Both the position numbers and the translations under genes were made by a program. Under the pieces are notes generated by a model. The model saw nothing but the letters and a program-made list of their open reading frames with translations, was not told the DNA's origin and made no database searches. From contig NC_087066.1 in NCBI RefSeq assembly GCF_963678635.1, positions 15,299,949 through 15,363,948 of the forward strand: a DNA stretch of 64,000 nt, written 5' to 3'. How positions within the stretch are numbered: position 1 is the stretch's first letter; the number at the start of each line of letters is the position of its first letter. Below are positions 22,108 through 31,800 of the stretch, piece after piece. The stretch comes from Symsagittifera roscoffensis (Eukaryota; Xenacoelomorpha; Acoela; Convolutidae).

Positions 22108-25100
22108 CGATCGCGTTTGAGATATCTGACCATACTGCAGGCAGTTCAGCCTTAAGTGGCCTCAGGTTCTCCATTTCTATCATGCGATTCGGGGCCGATA
22201 TGATCACATCATATTTTCCTTCTGAAAGTAAGGCTACCATTGCATACACAAACTTCAGTCCATCCGGGAGATGTGCATATCCCGGAGACAACGCGAATAC
22301 TACTCTCAACGCCACTTTATTGAATGACCCCTCCTTCGTCGCATCCACCACTTCACCCACCGACTCCAGGATGTCTTTTATTGCTGGCCATACTGCGTTT
22401 TCTGCTGTTGCAGGATCTCTGAGCCTGCTCAGAAAACCTCTATTGTGTAGATGGTCATTGATGCCAGCAAACACAATCGTTATTGGGTTCATGTCTGTCT
22501 GCCTTTGTACCCCTATAGCCAAAGACACTGATTGCAATAGGTCTAGGTCAACCGCGGCCAACATTATGACGTCCGGCCAAAACAAAGACTTGGAGGTGTA
22601 CACGAACTCTGAATTCGCTACTACCATGATTTTGGCCTTCCTCCTCTCTGCTTTGTCATAGGCGGCGAAGATGGTCTCATCTTTCTTTATCGCTGTCAAT
22701 CCGCCATATCTCTGGGCATCACCATCTTGGTTCACTAGTTTTGGGTACACTCTCTCCTTCACATGACCAGGTGCTGTCGTCAGCTGCCTAAATATCTTCA
22801 CGTGTTGTCCAATCGGCGCTCTCGCCGTCAGGAATCTTCCTGGTCTCTCTTCACGATTCCCCTCATCATGGTTCAATCTCATATCTTGCAACGGTCTCGC
22901 ATTCACTGGCCCCATCGTGTTGTTAGAGGGCAGTCCCTCCAAATCAGCAAATCTCAAGGCCGTCGTGGAGCTGAAATTTATGCTAGCGGCTATCAACCAG
23001 TCTACGCCGGTTATCGAGTACAATTTGCTGACGGATAGCATCGCTCCATTCAACATCCTCCTTGCATCTTCGATGAAGCTTACTCTCTGGAGATCCAGCT
23101 TCATTAGTTCGTCTTTGTATATATGCCAAGGAGACGGTATGGATCTCGACCACAACAATGAGCCTCTGCTCGGTCTTTCCTCTCGACTGGTACTCGTCGT
23201 CTCCGATCTAGTGTCCGATCTAGATGTGCCTGCTACTTCTTCGATTGGTTGGTTGACAGGTCCTATCCTTCTCCTAGGATGAATTGTTCTCCTCTTCGGT
23301 GCTTCTCCCAACCGATCTTGCACGTCTGTTCTTCGACCTGGTTCGCTGGAGCTTTGTTGCCGGTAATTCGTGACGGCTGGGACCGTACCCAGGCGTGTTT
23401 CCAGGCTAGGAGGCACAAAGGTGGTAATCACCGCATCACTCACCGTTCCCTCTTCCTTCAGCACTCCTGTGTCAAAGAGTTCTGCTTCCAGCTCATCCAA
23501 CCGTTCTTGGAAGACTCGATTCAACCAAGCTTGTCCTTCGATACTGTCGAAGTGGATGCCATCCGTGGTCAGTCTGGCCTGATCCATGGCTCTCAACTCA
23601 TGTTCAATGTCCATGAGGATCATCCTTCCGGCATTTCGATTTGCTAGGTTCCTCAAGATGTTGTTCCATCTTATGACTCCCTCGTTGTGCCTTCTTCCTG
23701 ATGCTGTCAGGCTTCTCGCGTTCATTGGCACCGTGCAAACGGTCAGTACCGCGCAACTGAACTTCTGCCAGAGAGTAGTAAGCAAACACACCATCATTGA
23801 CTCCCACAGTGCTTCCTGCTCGTCTGATCCTCTGGAGATATCATTCGTCCCAACTAAGATCATCACATTGGGAATCTTCCCTGGATTCATCAGTTCCACC
23901 ATCCGATATAATTGGGCTATCGTCGCGCCTCCAAAGGCCATCACCGTGGTGACCCACGAGGTCCTCAAATTCGACAGCACTCTGACTAAGCTGTCTCCCA
24001 ATATCAGGTGAGATGTCCCGAGTGGTGGTTGCTGCAGGTTCACAGCCGGGCTCCAGGTAGCTCGATTGAAGCAGGCCCTCGGATCTTCCGTGAAATTATA
24101 CTTCAATTGATTATTCTTCTGCACGTCTATTATACGAGACACTTTCTTCGCTGGCATCTTTCGTACTTTCCTCTCTGGGATTCTCGAGCTCCCCATGAGT
24201 GGTGTCACGTTACTTATCCCTTGTCTGATCACGGTCTGGGAGAGTTGTACTCTGCCCGTATCGTCAATCGTTCCATAGGGTGCAGTCACCCCGGAACCTG
24301 GCGCATTCTTGTTAGCGACCAGTCGTCCAGCTGTCTCTATCAGCCTCCTCACTGTCTGTTCTACGACGGGATCACCCAAGGTGTCACTAGGATCCGGGAT
24401 TGTTACTCGATTTGTCTCTGCTGGAAGCCGTGTCTCCGTTGTTTGACTCATTTCTCGAGGCGTCAAGAGCTCCATCGGGGACTGCCCAAGAGGAATATCC
24501 CTTGCAGGTATCACTTTCTCCACGGCCGTTGTCAACGCCACCTGCTCCGATCGCTCTTTGTAATCCTGCCTTAAGCGCTCGATCTCTTGACCCTGCTTTT
24601 TGTTGCAGTCTTCAAACAACTTTCTCCACATGTCCCGATCTTCCTCCATCTGGAGCATGCTTTTGGTCATCTCGTCCAGCTCCTTCTTCGTACTTCTCAG
24701 CTGATCGTTCATCTCGTCCAGATCTTGTATGGTTTGGTTCGTCTGAACCTTCTGTGTTACTTTCGCCCTTTTTGGTGGCACAGCTGCTCTCAGTGGTGAA
24801 CCAGACGAGGTCGCCTCGCTGTTCATCTCCTGATGCATTCTCGTCAGCCCAGGTTTAGGCTTAGAGGGCATTGGCATCTCACCTGGTTGGTAAGTCCTAG
24901 AACTTCCCAATCCAGGCTCATTCGCCAAGTCACTACCTGAGAGAGCCCTGTTTCTCCACCTCATCACTCTCATGTTCGGGCGGTCTAGTACTCTTCTTTC
25001 TCCATATGCTGCCATCAACAGGACTTCCGTGGGGCGGTCCCCACGGTTGTCGTGCCCCAAGATGTTGATCAGGGCGGTCAGCAACATGACCACCTCTGGG

Positions 25101-25210
25101 TCCTCCAGAGCGAAGTCTCGTTCGATCAGCCGACGATAGATCGCATCTACCATCGGTCCTACATATGCCTCTGCCAGGTCCATCAATTCATCCAGGTTGA
25201 AGTTGTCCAT
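21932..25210 (-). CDS. element A accessory polyprotein, N-terminal segment with SGNH-hydrolase-like domain
   Basis: Starts at ATG 25208-25210 (MDNFNLDELMDLAEAYVG); the open frame extends 16 codons further without an ATG. Helices and a coiled coil lie at about residues 155-225. An SGNH/GDSL hydrolase-like domain spans about 395-570: block I HLILGDSLVRVL (near 404), a Gly-rich block II (FGGATIAQL), block III LVGTNDISRG (near 453) and block V DGIHFD (near 548). All four catalytic blocks are present, so esterase or deacylase activity is plausible. A Ser/Arg-rich linker follows, then a region near residue 912 with VFAGINDH that resembles block III and may be a second, degenerate SGNH fold. The frame is lost near 22105. 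B has a homologue in which the GDSL, GTND and DEIH motifs remain. Confidence 0.8.
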   Translation of the reverse strand: MDNFNLDELMDLAEAYVGPMVDAIYRRLIERDFALEDPEVVMLLTALINILGHDNRGDRPTEVLLMAAYGERRVLDRPNMRVMRWRNRALSGSDLANEPGLGSSRTYQPGEMPMPSKPKPGLTRMHQEMNSEATSSGSPLRAAVPPKRAKVTQKVQTNQTIQDLDEMNDQLRSTKKELDEMTKSMLQMEEDRDMWRKLFEDCNKKQGQEIERLRQDYKERSEQVALTTAVEKVIPARDIPLGQSPMELLTPREMSQTTETRLPAETNRVTIPDPSDTLGDPVVEQTVRRLIETAGRLVANKNAPGSGVTAPYGTIDDTGRVQLSQTVIRQGISNVTPLMGSSRIPERKVRKMPAKKVSRIIDVQKNNQLKYNFTEDPRACFNRATWSPAVNLQQPPLGTSHLILGDSLVRVLSNLRTSWVTTVMAFGGATIAQLYRMVELMNPGKIPNVMILVGTNDISRGSDEQEALWESMMVCLLTTLWQKFSCAVLTVCTVPMNARSLTASGRRHNEGVIRWNNILRNLANRNAGRMILMDIEHELRAMDQARLTTDGIHFDSIEGQAWLNRVFQERLDELEAELFDTGVLKEEGTVSDAVITTFVPPSLETRLGTVPAVTNYRQQSSSEPGRRTDVQDRLGEAPKRRTIHPRRRIGPVNQPIEEVAGTSRSDTRSETTSTSREERPSRGSLLWSRSIPSPWHIYKDELMKLDLQRVSFIEDARRMLNGAMLSVSKLYSITGVDWLIAASINFSSTTALRFADLEGLPSNNTMGPVNARPLQDMRLNHDEGNREERPGRFLTARAPIGQHVKIFRQLTTAPGHVKERVYPKLVNQDGDAQRYGGLTAIKKDETIFAAYDKAERRKAKIMVVANSEFVYTSKSLFWPDVIMLAAVDLDLLQSVSLAIGVQRQTDMNPITIVFAGINDHLHNRGFLSRLRDPATAENAVWPAIKDILESVGEVVDATKEGSFNKVALRVVFALSPGYAHLPDGLKFVYAMVALLSEGKYDVIISAPNRMIEMENLRPLKAELPAVWSDISNAIDERIQGPRATHVSVGRSAGVGTVQLQSATQTETGNRRRPSSDHGNVQRLMVPSNGGGK

Positions 25211-25611
25211 ACTATTCTTTCCAAGTTTGATTTTATTCGATTTGATGATTTGACTCAAGTGAGTAATTTAAATGATCAATCAGGATCTAGAAAAGAAATC
25301 ACGAATGTCACACTTGTCAGTTTCACCTTAACATATATCGTTAAAATTTGCTTAAAGACAGTTCAGATAAAAATATATTTATCCTAAAATTTATTAAAAT
25401 CAATTGGTTTCTAAAATTTTGGAATTCGACCTAAGATTGGACAGTCCAAACTTTGGATCTATTCCCAAGATCGTCATTTAGTTGTTCATGGTCACTAACC
25501 CCTACTTACCCATGATCTTAATAACCTAACACATAACATAATATAACATAACACACATATCACATATTACATGCAACTTGGTCTTTGGCCTAACACCCTC
25601 TCGCACATCAC
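25211..25611 (-). other. spacer between macro-like ORF and accessory polyprotein
   Basis: About 400 bp with AT-rich, ACATAACATA-like low-complexity sequence near 25520-25570. The change of frame and the gap suggest that the accessory polyprotein is expressed separately, perhaps from a spliced or internal transcript. I cannot identify a specific splice site. Confidence 0.45.
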
Positions 25612-26172
25612 TCAGCCTATACTTAAGTAATATTTCTTATGTAGATATACTTGTATGTTCGTATCAGAGAATATCACATGTACAAGCGCGTACAATTCCC
25701 GAGGATGCAGTCTTCCTCTGTTTGGATCGTACACTGGAAGCGAGAGCTCCTTCACGTTCATTTCCACAAGGAAGTCCCTCAGCCTCGTCAAAGACAAGAC
25801 TAGGTTTTCTGGGTCCACATGCTGCTTCTCTGTCGCCCTCGTTACCAAGAAGCATAAGTACTTTCCCGGTATCTGCGACACCGCCGGAGGTAAGGCTGCT
25901 ACGCCCCCTATCCCTGGTCTTTGCTTCCAGAGGAATTCCACGTTTTTGTATTCCCTCTTAAAATCTGCCGCTAGCGCTGTCCTAAAACTCATGTCTGCGG
26001 TGATCGCTATCGCACATGTTCTGTTTGTGAGTATGAAATCACTGTCTGTTAGTATTATGTTACTAGAATATTCATTCGGTAAATTAAAATATGACTCAAC
26101 AACCCTGCCTATGCCAGGTTTCTTAGGTTCTTCGCCTGTTTCTGCTTCTAAGTCTGTCTCCTGTTTCTCTTG
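25612..26172 (-). CDS. macro-domain-like (ADP-ribose-binding) ORF
   Basis: An open frame of 186 codons in phase with the integrase ORF upstream and separated from it only by the codons TAA-GAA-TAG. It has no ATG until about codon 60 (25990-25992), so the upstream part is reached only by readthrough or splicing. The sequence resembles macro domains of the OARD1/TARG type: an N-terminal strand region (ILTDSDFILTNRTCAIAIT), SFRTALAADFKREY, a Gly-rich loop near RPGIGGVAALPP, strand GKYLCFLVTRAT, helix ENLVLSLTRLRDFL, strand VKELSLPVYDPNRGRLHP and the final strand NIQVYLHKK. Macro domains bind or hydrolyse ADP-ribose on proteins or RNA. The family assignment is by pattern recognition and moderately sure. 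Its position after integrase is unusual for an LTR element. Confidence 0.65.
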   Translation of the reverse strand, partial: QEKQETDLEAETGEEPKKPGIGRVVESYFNLPNEYSSNIILTDSDFILTNRTCAIAITADMSFRTALAADFKREYKNVEFLWKQRPGIGGVAALPPAVSQIPGKYLCFLVTRATEKQHVDPENLVLSLTRLRDFLVEMNVKELSLPVYDPNRGRLHPRELYALVHVIFSDTNIQVYLHKKYYLSIG

Positions 26173-26178
26173 CTATTC

Positions 26179-28824
26179 TTAATTTTTTATTATCAAGTTT
26201 TCAGTGTGGGTAAGTCCTACCCCCACTCCCCGGACAAAAATATCCATCGACGTCCCCGTCGATCGCATACCGGGTATCAAGTCCAGGTTAGAAGCTGGAA
26301 TGAATAATCGTCCTTCCTGGGCAGCCCAGGAAGGATCATCTCGTTCAGTCTTGATGTATTTCATGCTTTCACGATCTACGTCTTGAATCGTGACGCTGGT
26401 CTCCTCTGGATCCGAGGTCGTTTCATTCAGCCACTCTAAGACACGCAGGTTCGTCAGGTCTTGTTCATATGACTGCTGTTGCTCATCGTCGAATTCTACC
26501 TCGGGTTTCGACCAGTCGTCAACCCACTCCTCGTTGTGATCATCGACTATGTCAATGTCTTGTGACACAGTTATTTCCTCTAAACCCACTACTTCCTCCA
26601 TTATTTTCTTTAGATCTATCCTATCCACTACAAAGTCGTCACCGTAAGGATTGTATTTCTTTCTTGGTCTCGTCCCGTCCTTCTGACGAGTCTGCATCGT
26701 GAACGGAAGATCCGGTTCCAAGTTCTTTGGAACCTCTGTCTGTTCGGGATCCTGCCAATCTTCCTCTGCGTAGGGTAAGGTTTCATCGTCCGCTTCGATC
26801 TGTTCGTTTGGATCCAGGTCCAATGGTGTATCCGTACCTTCCTCTACGACTTCGTTTCCATCGTTCTTCTCCCTGGTGCCTTTTTCATTGACCTCACAAG
26901 CAGGGTCCATCATTAGATAATCTCCTTCTTCCATGTCTGCAGGTATACACCAGTCTTCTGTCGATGGATTGTGTGGCTTGATGTTCTCGTAGTGGGCGGC
27001 TCGGCCAGTACTCAGTCTATAAAAGAGTCCCTCCTGGTGCACCTCTGTAATCATGAAGGGTCCCCTCCACTTTTTTAGGAGCTTTTTTGTCCCTTTCGGT
27101 GGTATAACGTTCTGAAATACCCATACGTAGTCTCCCACCGAGTAAGCCTTTGCACCAGCTGCTTTCTTGTCGAATTTTTTCCTCTGCCTTGCCTGTGCCT
27201 GCTGAGTGTTTCGTCTACACAAATCGTTCAGCTCCTGTTGGCGTCTGATCACATCCCTCACGTAGACCTGTGGAGACGTTTTCTTTCCCTCATATTCTGG
27301 GTAGAAGAAGGTTAAGGGTAAAGACTTTTCGTGTCCAGTTAGCATCATGTGTGGACTGACTCCAGTGGTGGAGTGTTGCGTGCTGTTATATGCCCCCATC
27401 ACCTGTGGAAGGTATCTGTCCCAGTCGGTCATATACCTGGAACAGTATACTCTCAGCATCGACACTAACGTCCTATTCTGTCTTTCCACTAAACCATTCG
27501 TTTGAGGGTGGTATGTCGTGGAGTGAGGCTGAGCGACCTGTGAGCGTCTCATAAGCTCTTTCGTAAGCTCTCCTACGAAAGCTGTTCCATTATCCGATTG
27601 AAACGTCATCGGACAACCATGTCTTGCTATCCATGTATTGATCAGGTGGTCGCATGTCTCTTCCGCCGAGGCAGTTATGCAGGGCACGGCCTCTGCATAC
27701 TTCGTGAAATGATCTATCATAACCAGCACCAGATTATAACCATTGTCTGTCATGCATATCTTTTGGTGATCTATTTGCACCACCTCGTTGAATTCAGACG
27801 ACTCAATCGATTGTAAAGGAAATCGCAACTTCCTAGGATCCTTGACCTGTTGGCATGACAGACATGCTGTTACCCATTTCTCGCATGCCTTTTTCATCCC
27901 CGGCCACTCAAAGCGCTTCAGGATCCTCTGATATACTTTGTCGATCCCCTGATGGCCCATTTGATCATGTGACCTGAATAATAGTTCTGTCTGATAGAGT
28001 TGCGGTAATACTATCGCGTTATACTTGTACAGGACTCTGTCTTCCTCCCTTCTTTTGCAAGCCACAATCCCGTCCTTGTTCAAATATAACCTCCCTTCCT
28101 TCTGCATGAAGTATTGTCTCAGGATGCGATAACTATCTTCCTCGAGGTCCCCTTTATCCGGAGAACCATTCTCGATCCACCTTTTCAGGTTGCTTGTCAT
28201 GCGATCATTTCTCTGCGCCCTTAGAAGGTCTGAGAGTCTGTATCTCGCCTTCAAGTACGTCTTCATGACCCTCATCTGACTATTCAACTCGTTGGGTTGA
28301 TGTGTGTCTTCTTCCATCTTAACGCACCAAATCTTCGCCAACGGTTGTGTTTCTTGTTCAAACGGCAGAAGATCAGTCCTGACTACCGCTTTCTGCGGCA
28401 ATAGGCTTATCGAACGTTTCGATACCGCTATTGTCTCCAAGTCATCCGCTGCGTTGTCAAAGACTCTTTCGCTCGGCATAAGGTAGCGATCGCTGTCCGG
28501 ATCCTGGTACACCTCTCTGTCCAGATCCTTTGCCCGAGTTTCCACTAGTAGCGTGTGTATCGCCAGTTCTGACAGTTCTGATCCCGAGCTCGAATTCCTG
28601 TCTGAATAGGTGTTCATTCCTGAGCTTCCTGAATTATAATCTGTCGAAGAGGTTGTGCTGGAGACTGCACGCTCCTCCAGATCATGTCTGTGCTTTCTTC
28701 GCATCCATCTGAACTCCCCGGACAAAACCTTGTTCTCTAGGTCCTGTTTCTCATCAGGAATTTTCTCGTCTATCTCAGACTCCCCGGACAAATTTTCTTG
28801 TCCCGGTTGCTGATCATGTGATCG
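26179..28824 (-). CDS. pol (IN): element A integrase ORF (pol continuation)
   Basis: About 880 codons in the same frame as gag-pol, separated by one TAG (28825-28827). The first clear ATG lies well inside, so expression probably depends on readthrough unless the stop is a mutation. Integrase modules, numbered from about 28791: HHCC zinc domain at about 270-312 (HDQMGHQG ... CLSCQQ); catalytic core with Asp in VQIDHQK (about 338), Asp in FQSDNGTAF (about 397) and Glu in GLVERQNR (about 434); a GPF module (KKWRGPFMITEV ... YENIKPHN). A long acidic C-terminal extension of about 270 residues follows. Integrase inserts the cDNA into host chromatin. All catalytic residues are intact. Confidence 0.93.
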   Translation of the reverse strand, partial: RSHDQQPGQENLSGESEIDEKIPDEKQDLENKVLSGEFRWMRRKHRHDLEERAVSSTTSSTDYNSGSSGMNTYSDRNSSSGSELSELAIHTLLVETRAKDLDREVYQDPDSDRYLMPSERVFDNAADDLETIAVSKRSISLLPQKAVVRTDLLPFEQETQPLAKIWCVKMEEDTHQPNELNSQMRVMKTYLKARYRLSDLLRAQRNDRMTSNLKRWIENGSPDKGDLEEDSYRILRQYFMQKEGRLYLNKDGIVACKRREEDRVLYKYNAIVLPQLYQTELLFRSHDQMGHQGIDKVYQRILKRFEWPGMKKACEKWVTACLSCQQVKDPRKLRFPLQSIESSEFNEVVQIDHQKICMTDNGYNLVLVMIDHFTKYAEAVPCITASAEETCDHLINTWIARHGCPMTFQSDNGTAFVGELTKELMRRSQVAQPHSTTYHPQTNGLVERQNRTLVSMLRVYCSRYMTDWDRYLPQVMGAYNSTQHSTTGVSPHMMLTGHEKSLPLTFFYPEYEGKKTSPQVYVRDVIRRQQELNDLCRRNTQQAQARQRKKFDKKAAGAKAYSVGDYVWVFQNVIPPKGTKKLLKKWRGPFMITEVHQEGLFYRLSTGRAAHYENIKPHNPSTEDWCIPADMEEGDYLMMDPACEVNEKGTREKNDGNEVVEEGTDTPLDLDPNEQIEADDETLPYAEEDWQDPEQTEVPKNLEPDLPFTMQTRQKDGTRPRKKYNPYGDDFVVDRIDLKKIMEEVVGLEEITVSQDIDIVDDHNEEWVDDWSKPEVEFDDEQQQSYEQDLTNLRVLEWLNETTSDPEETSVTIQDVDRESMKYIKTERDDPSWAAQEGRLFIPASNLDLIPGMRSTGTSMDIFVRGVGVGLTHTENLIIKN

Positions 28825-31800
28825 CTAGTACTTCTCCTCATCCTTCTCCCCGGACAAATAGTCATGCAGCAGATTTTGTTCTACAACTTCACCCTCTTTA
28901 TCCCGGTCCACAAAGGTGACGGTTTTCTTTCGCTTGCTGCTCCCCTGTTCTTTCTGTCCGTAAGAAGTACTGGTTAAAATATCTTGGGGTATTGAGGATA
29001 CTAGTTGCTGAACTATTGTCTTACAATCCCTCTCGTTCTCTTCGTGCTGTCGTCTGGACGGCATGATCTTCACTTTCTCACTGACTTTTAGCGATGCCAC
29101 TGCTGCTGTCCACTCGGGGTCATCTCTGGTCACTTCTCTTTGTAACAATCCACCCAGCATCCGCATCACTTGTGGTGTGACTTGCACCGTTTTATCCAAT
29201 AATGAGAGGCTGTTTATATTCATGCGAGAGAGTTCTTGCTGGACCAGGTTCGAGCGCAGCAACAAATCCAACGGGACCGGGTCCTCCTTGGACAGGATCT
29301 TTATCTCGGCTGCTTTCTCTACAGGTAGCTCAGGGTGCCCTGGAATTGGATGTCCAGACCTATCCAACCATCTCGTCAAGGGAAGCGCTTCATAAGTTTC
29401 TTTGTCCAGAAACGAGAATCCCTCCTTTATTTCCGCCTGATTGGCCTGTTTCTGCTCCAATCTTTCATAGAACTCAGTTTTCTTGCTGAGGCTGTCAGCA
29501 TTCCGGTGTTTATCACGCATCCTATGTTCGATTATCATATGGTAGCCATCCAATCTTACTATCCATCTACCAATATAACTCTGATCCATCGAGTAGGTTT
29601 TCAACCAGGATAACGCTCTGTTGTCCACGCGTAACTTGAAGGGAGCGCTCCCCAAGTATGCACGGTACTTTTCCACGAAGGTGACTACTGCAAACATTTC
29701 TGCTTTCGGTGCGCCATATTTCATCTCTGTGTCACTCAAGACCTTGCTGCCGTATGCAATGGGACGGAGAACCGTTCTTCCGTTCCATTCTTGCTCTTGA
29801 TGCAAGATTCCTGAGATGGCCACCACCGATGCGTCTGTGTCGAGAACATACATGCCCTTTTCTGTAGGCATGCCCAGCACTGGCGCTTCGCACAGTTCCC
29901 GCTTTATGTTCTCAAGAGCAACTTGTGCCTCATCGTTCCATTCGAACTTCTTCCCTTTGTTGCGCATCAGCTTCTGCATCGGATACACCTTGTCCGCATA
30001 TCCTTTAATGAATTCTCGGTAGTAATTGGCAAACCCTAGGAAGCTCATGAGCTGTGTGTCCGTTCTGGGAGCTTTCCATGTCAACACTGCTTCCACTGCT
30101 TCCGGGTCCGGCCTCACGCCATGCCTATCCACCATCCTCCCTAGGTACTTTATCGAATCCCTAAGGATTTCACATTTCGATGGTTTGCACTTTAATCCTG
30201 CTCTTTTCATGCATCCAAAGACCTCATCGAGCCTATCAATGTGGTCTTCCAGGGTCGGTGTCGCTATGACTACGTCATCCACGTAACACATCACGAGATT
30301 CCCGTACTTCTTGGTCACTCTCGTCAACGCCTGAGCCATCAGTCTTTGAAAAGTGGCCGTTGCATTGCACAAGCCGAAGGGCATCCTCTTCCACTGGTAC
30401 AATCCCAATTCGCACGCGAATCCTGTTTTCTCTCTGTCCTTCTTTCGCAGAGGGACCTGCCAGAAGGCAGAACCTAAGTCCAATGTGGTGAAGAACTTGG
30501 CATCACCAAGTTTAGATAGGCTCTCGTCTATTCGCGGTATCGGGTACGCATCTTTTATCGTTACCGCGTTCAAGTAACAAAAGTCGCAACAAAATCTAAG
30601 CTGCCCCCCTTTCTTTTTCGCCATTACTACTCCGCAAGCCCATGGCAATTTCGAGGGTTCTATCATGTCGTATTCAAGCAACATTTCTATTTCCGCTCGG
30701 CACGCTTCCGATTTATGTGGCGTCATTCGCCTTGCGCCTTCCCTATGGGGAACGGCGCCCTCTTCTAGTTCGATTTCGTGTTCGACGAAATTACAGCAAC
30801 CGATGTCCGCCTTATGTTTTGAAAATACATCGGTGTTCCGATTTAGGAGGTCCCGCAATTTTTCGAAATCTCCCTCACCTATTTTCCCTTTTAAATGTCT
30901 CTGGCAAAACCGGTTGTCAGATTCTAATTCATATGACGAGGGGCGTTCCGGAAAATTCGAGCAGCTTGATAACCCGTCGTCCGTTTCGGATTTCATTGAA
31001 AACAATTTATGAATAGATTTTAATTCATTAATCCTCTTTAAAATTTTATCTTTATTGGCATGATAAGGACAGTCTTTCACACTATATTTCTTCAAGTTTT
31101 GTGTCTCCTCATAGTCGGTCCTCATCGGCAAAGCGTAGCCAAGCTTCTTTCCACGCTGGATTGAAACCGTGGTGTCCAGTGTGTTCAACAACACACTGAC
31201 ACACAGTCCGTTTCGCGTTACCGAGAAGCTCCGGCCTAAAATCACCGAACTTTGACTATTTGGATTCGGTACTAAGCAAACCTGTTTACTATCACTTAAC
31301 GAATTTAAATTTCTCATTCTAAAAATTGCTACTACAGCTTGTCCTGGTTGTAATTTTACTTTTCTATCCAAAAAAACTGGTATCTTATTTTCGTCTGTTA
31401 TTATCCTATTAATTGGTCTCTTAACATACTTTCGGTCCGGGTTTCTAATCCGTATTAGACCGTTGTTCAAGTCAATCATCACGTCAAAATTCCTGACAAA
31501 GTCTCTGCCCAAGATGAATTGGTCGGCGTCGTCCAGATTCTCTACCACCAGGAAGCTCATCCAAAAATCTCGTCCTCCCATGTGAAGGACCGTTATCGGT
31601 GTTCTTCCGGCTACGTAGATGGCTCCTCGATTTGCGGCGGCCAGTCGGAGATTCGTAGGAATCAGATCTTCCCGCGTGAAGCCCATCTTTTCCCAGGTTT
31701 TTATCGGCATCACACTCACCACCGCTCCTGTGTCCAGGAGCCCTGTGACTCCGATTTTTGTTCCGTTGGTGTCGAGCAGATGTGCTGTCACATCTGCTTC

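Noticed and set aside
16284-25210. Envelope gene after integrase
   Set aside because: No signal peptide, fusion peptide, glycoprotein-like Cys pattern or C-terminal membrane anchor; it has hydrolase motifs and disordered linkers instead.
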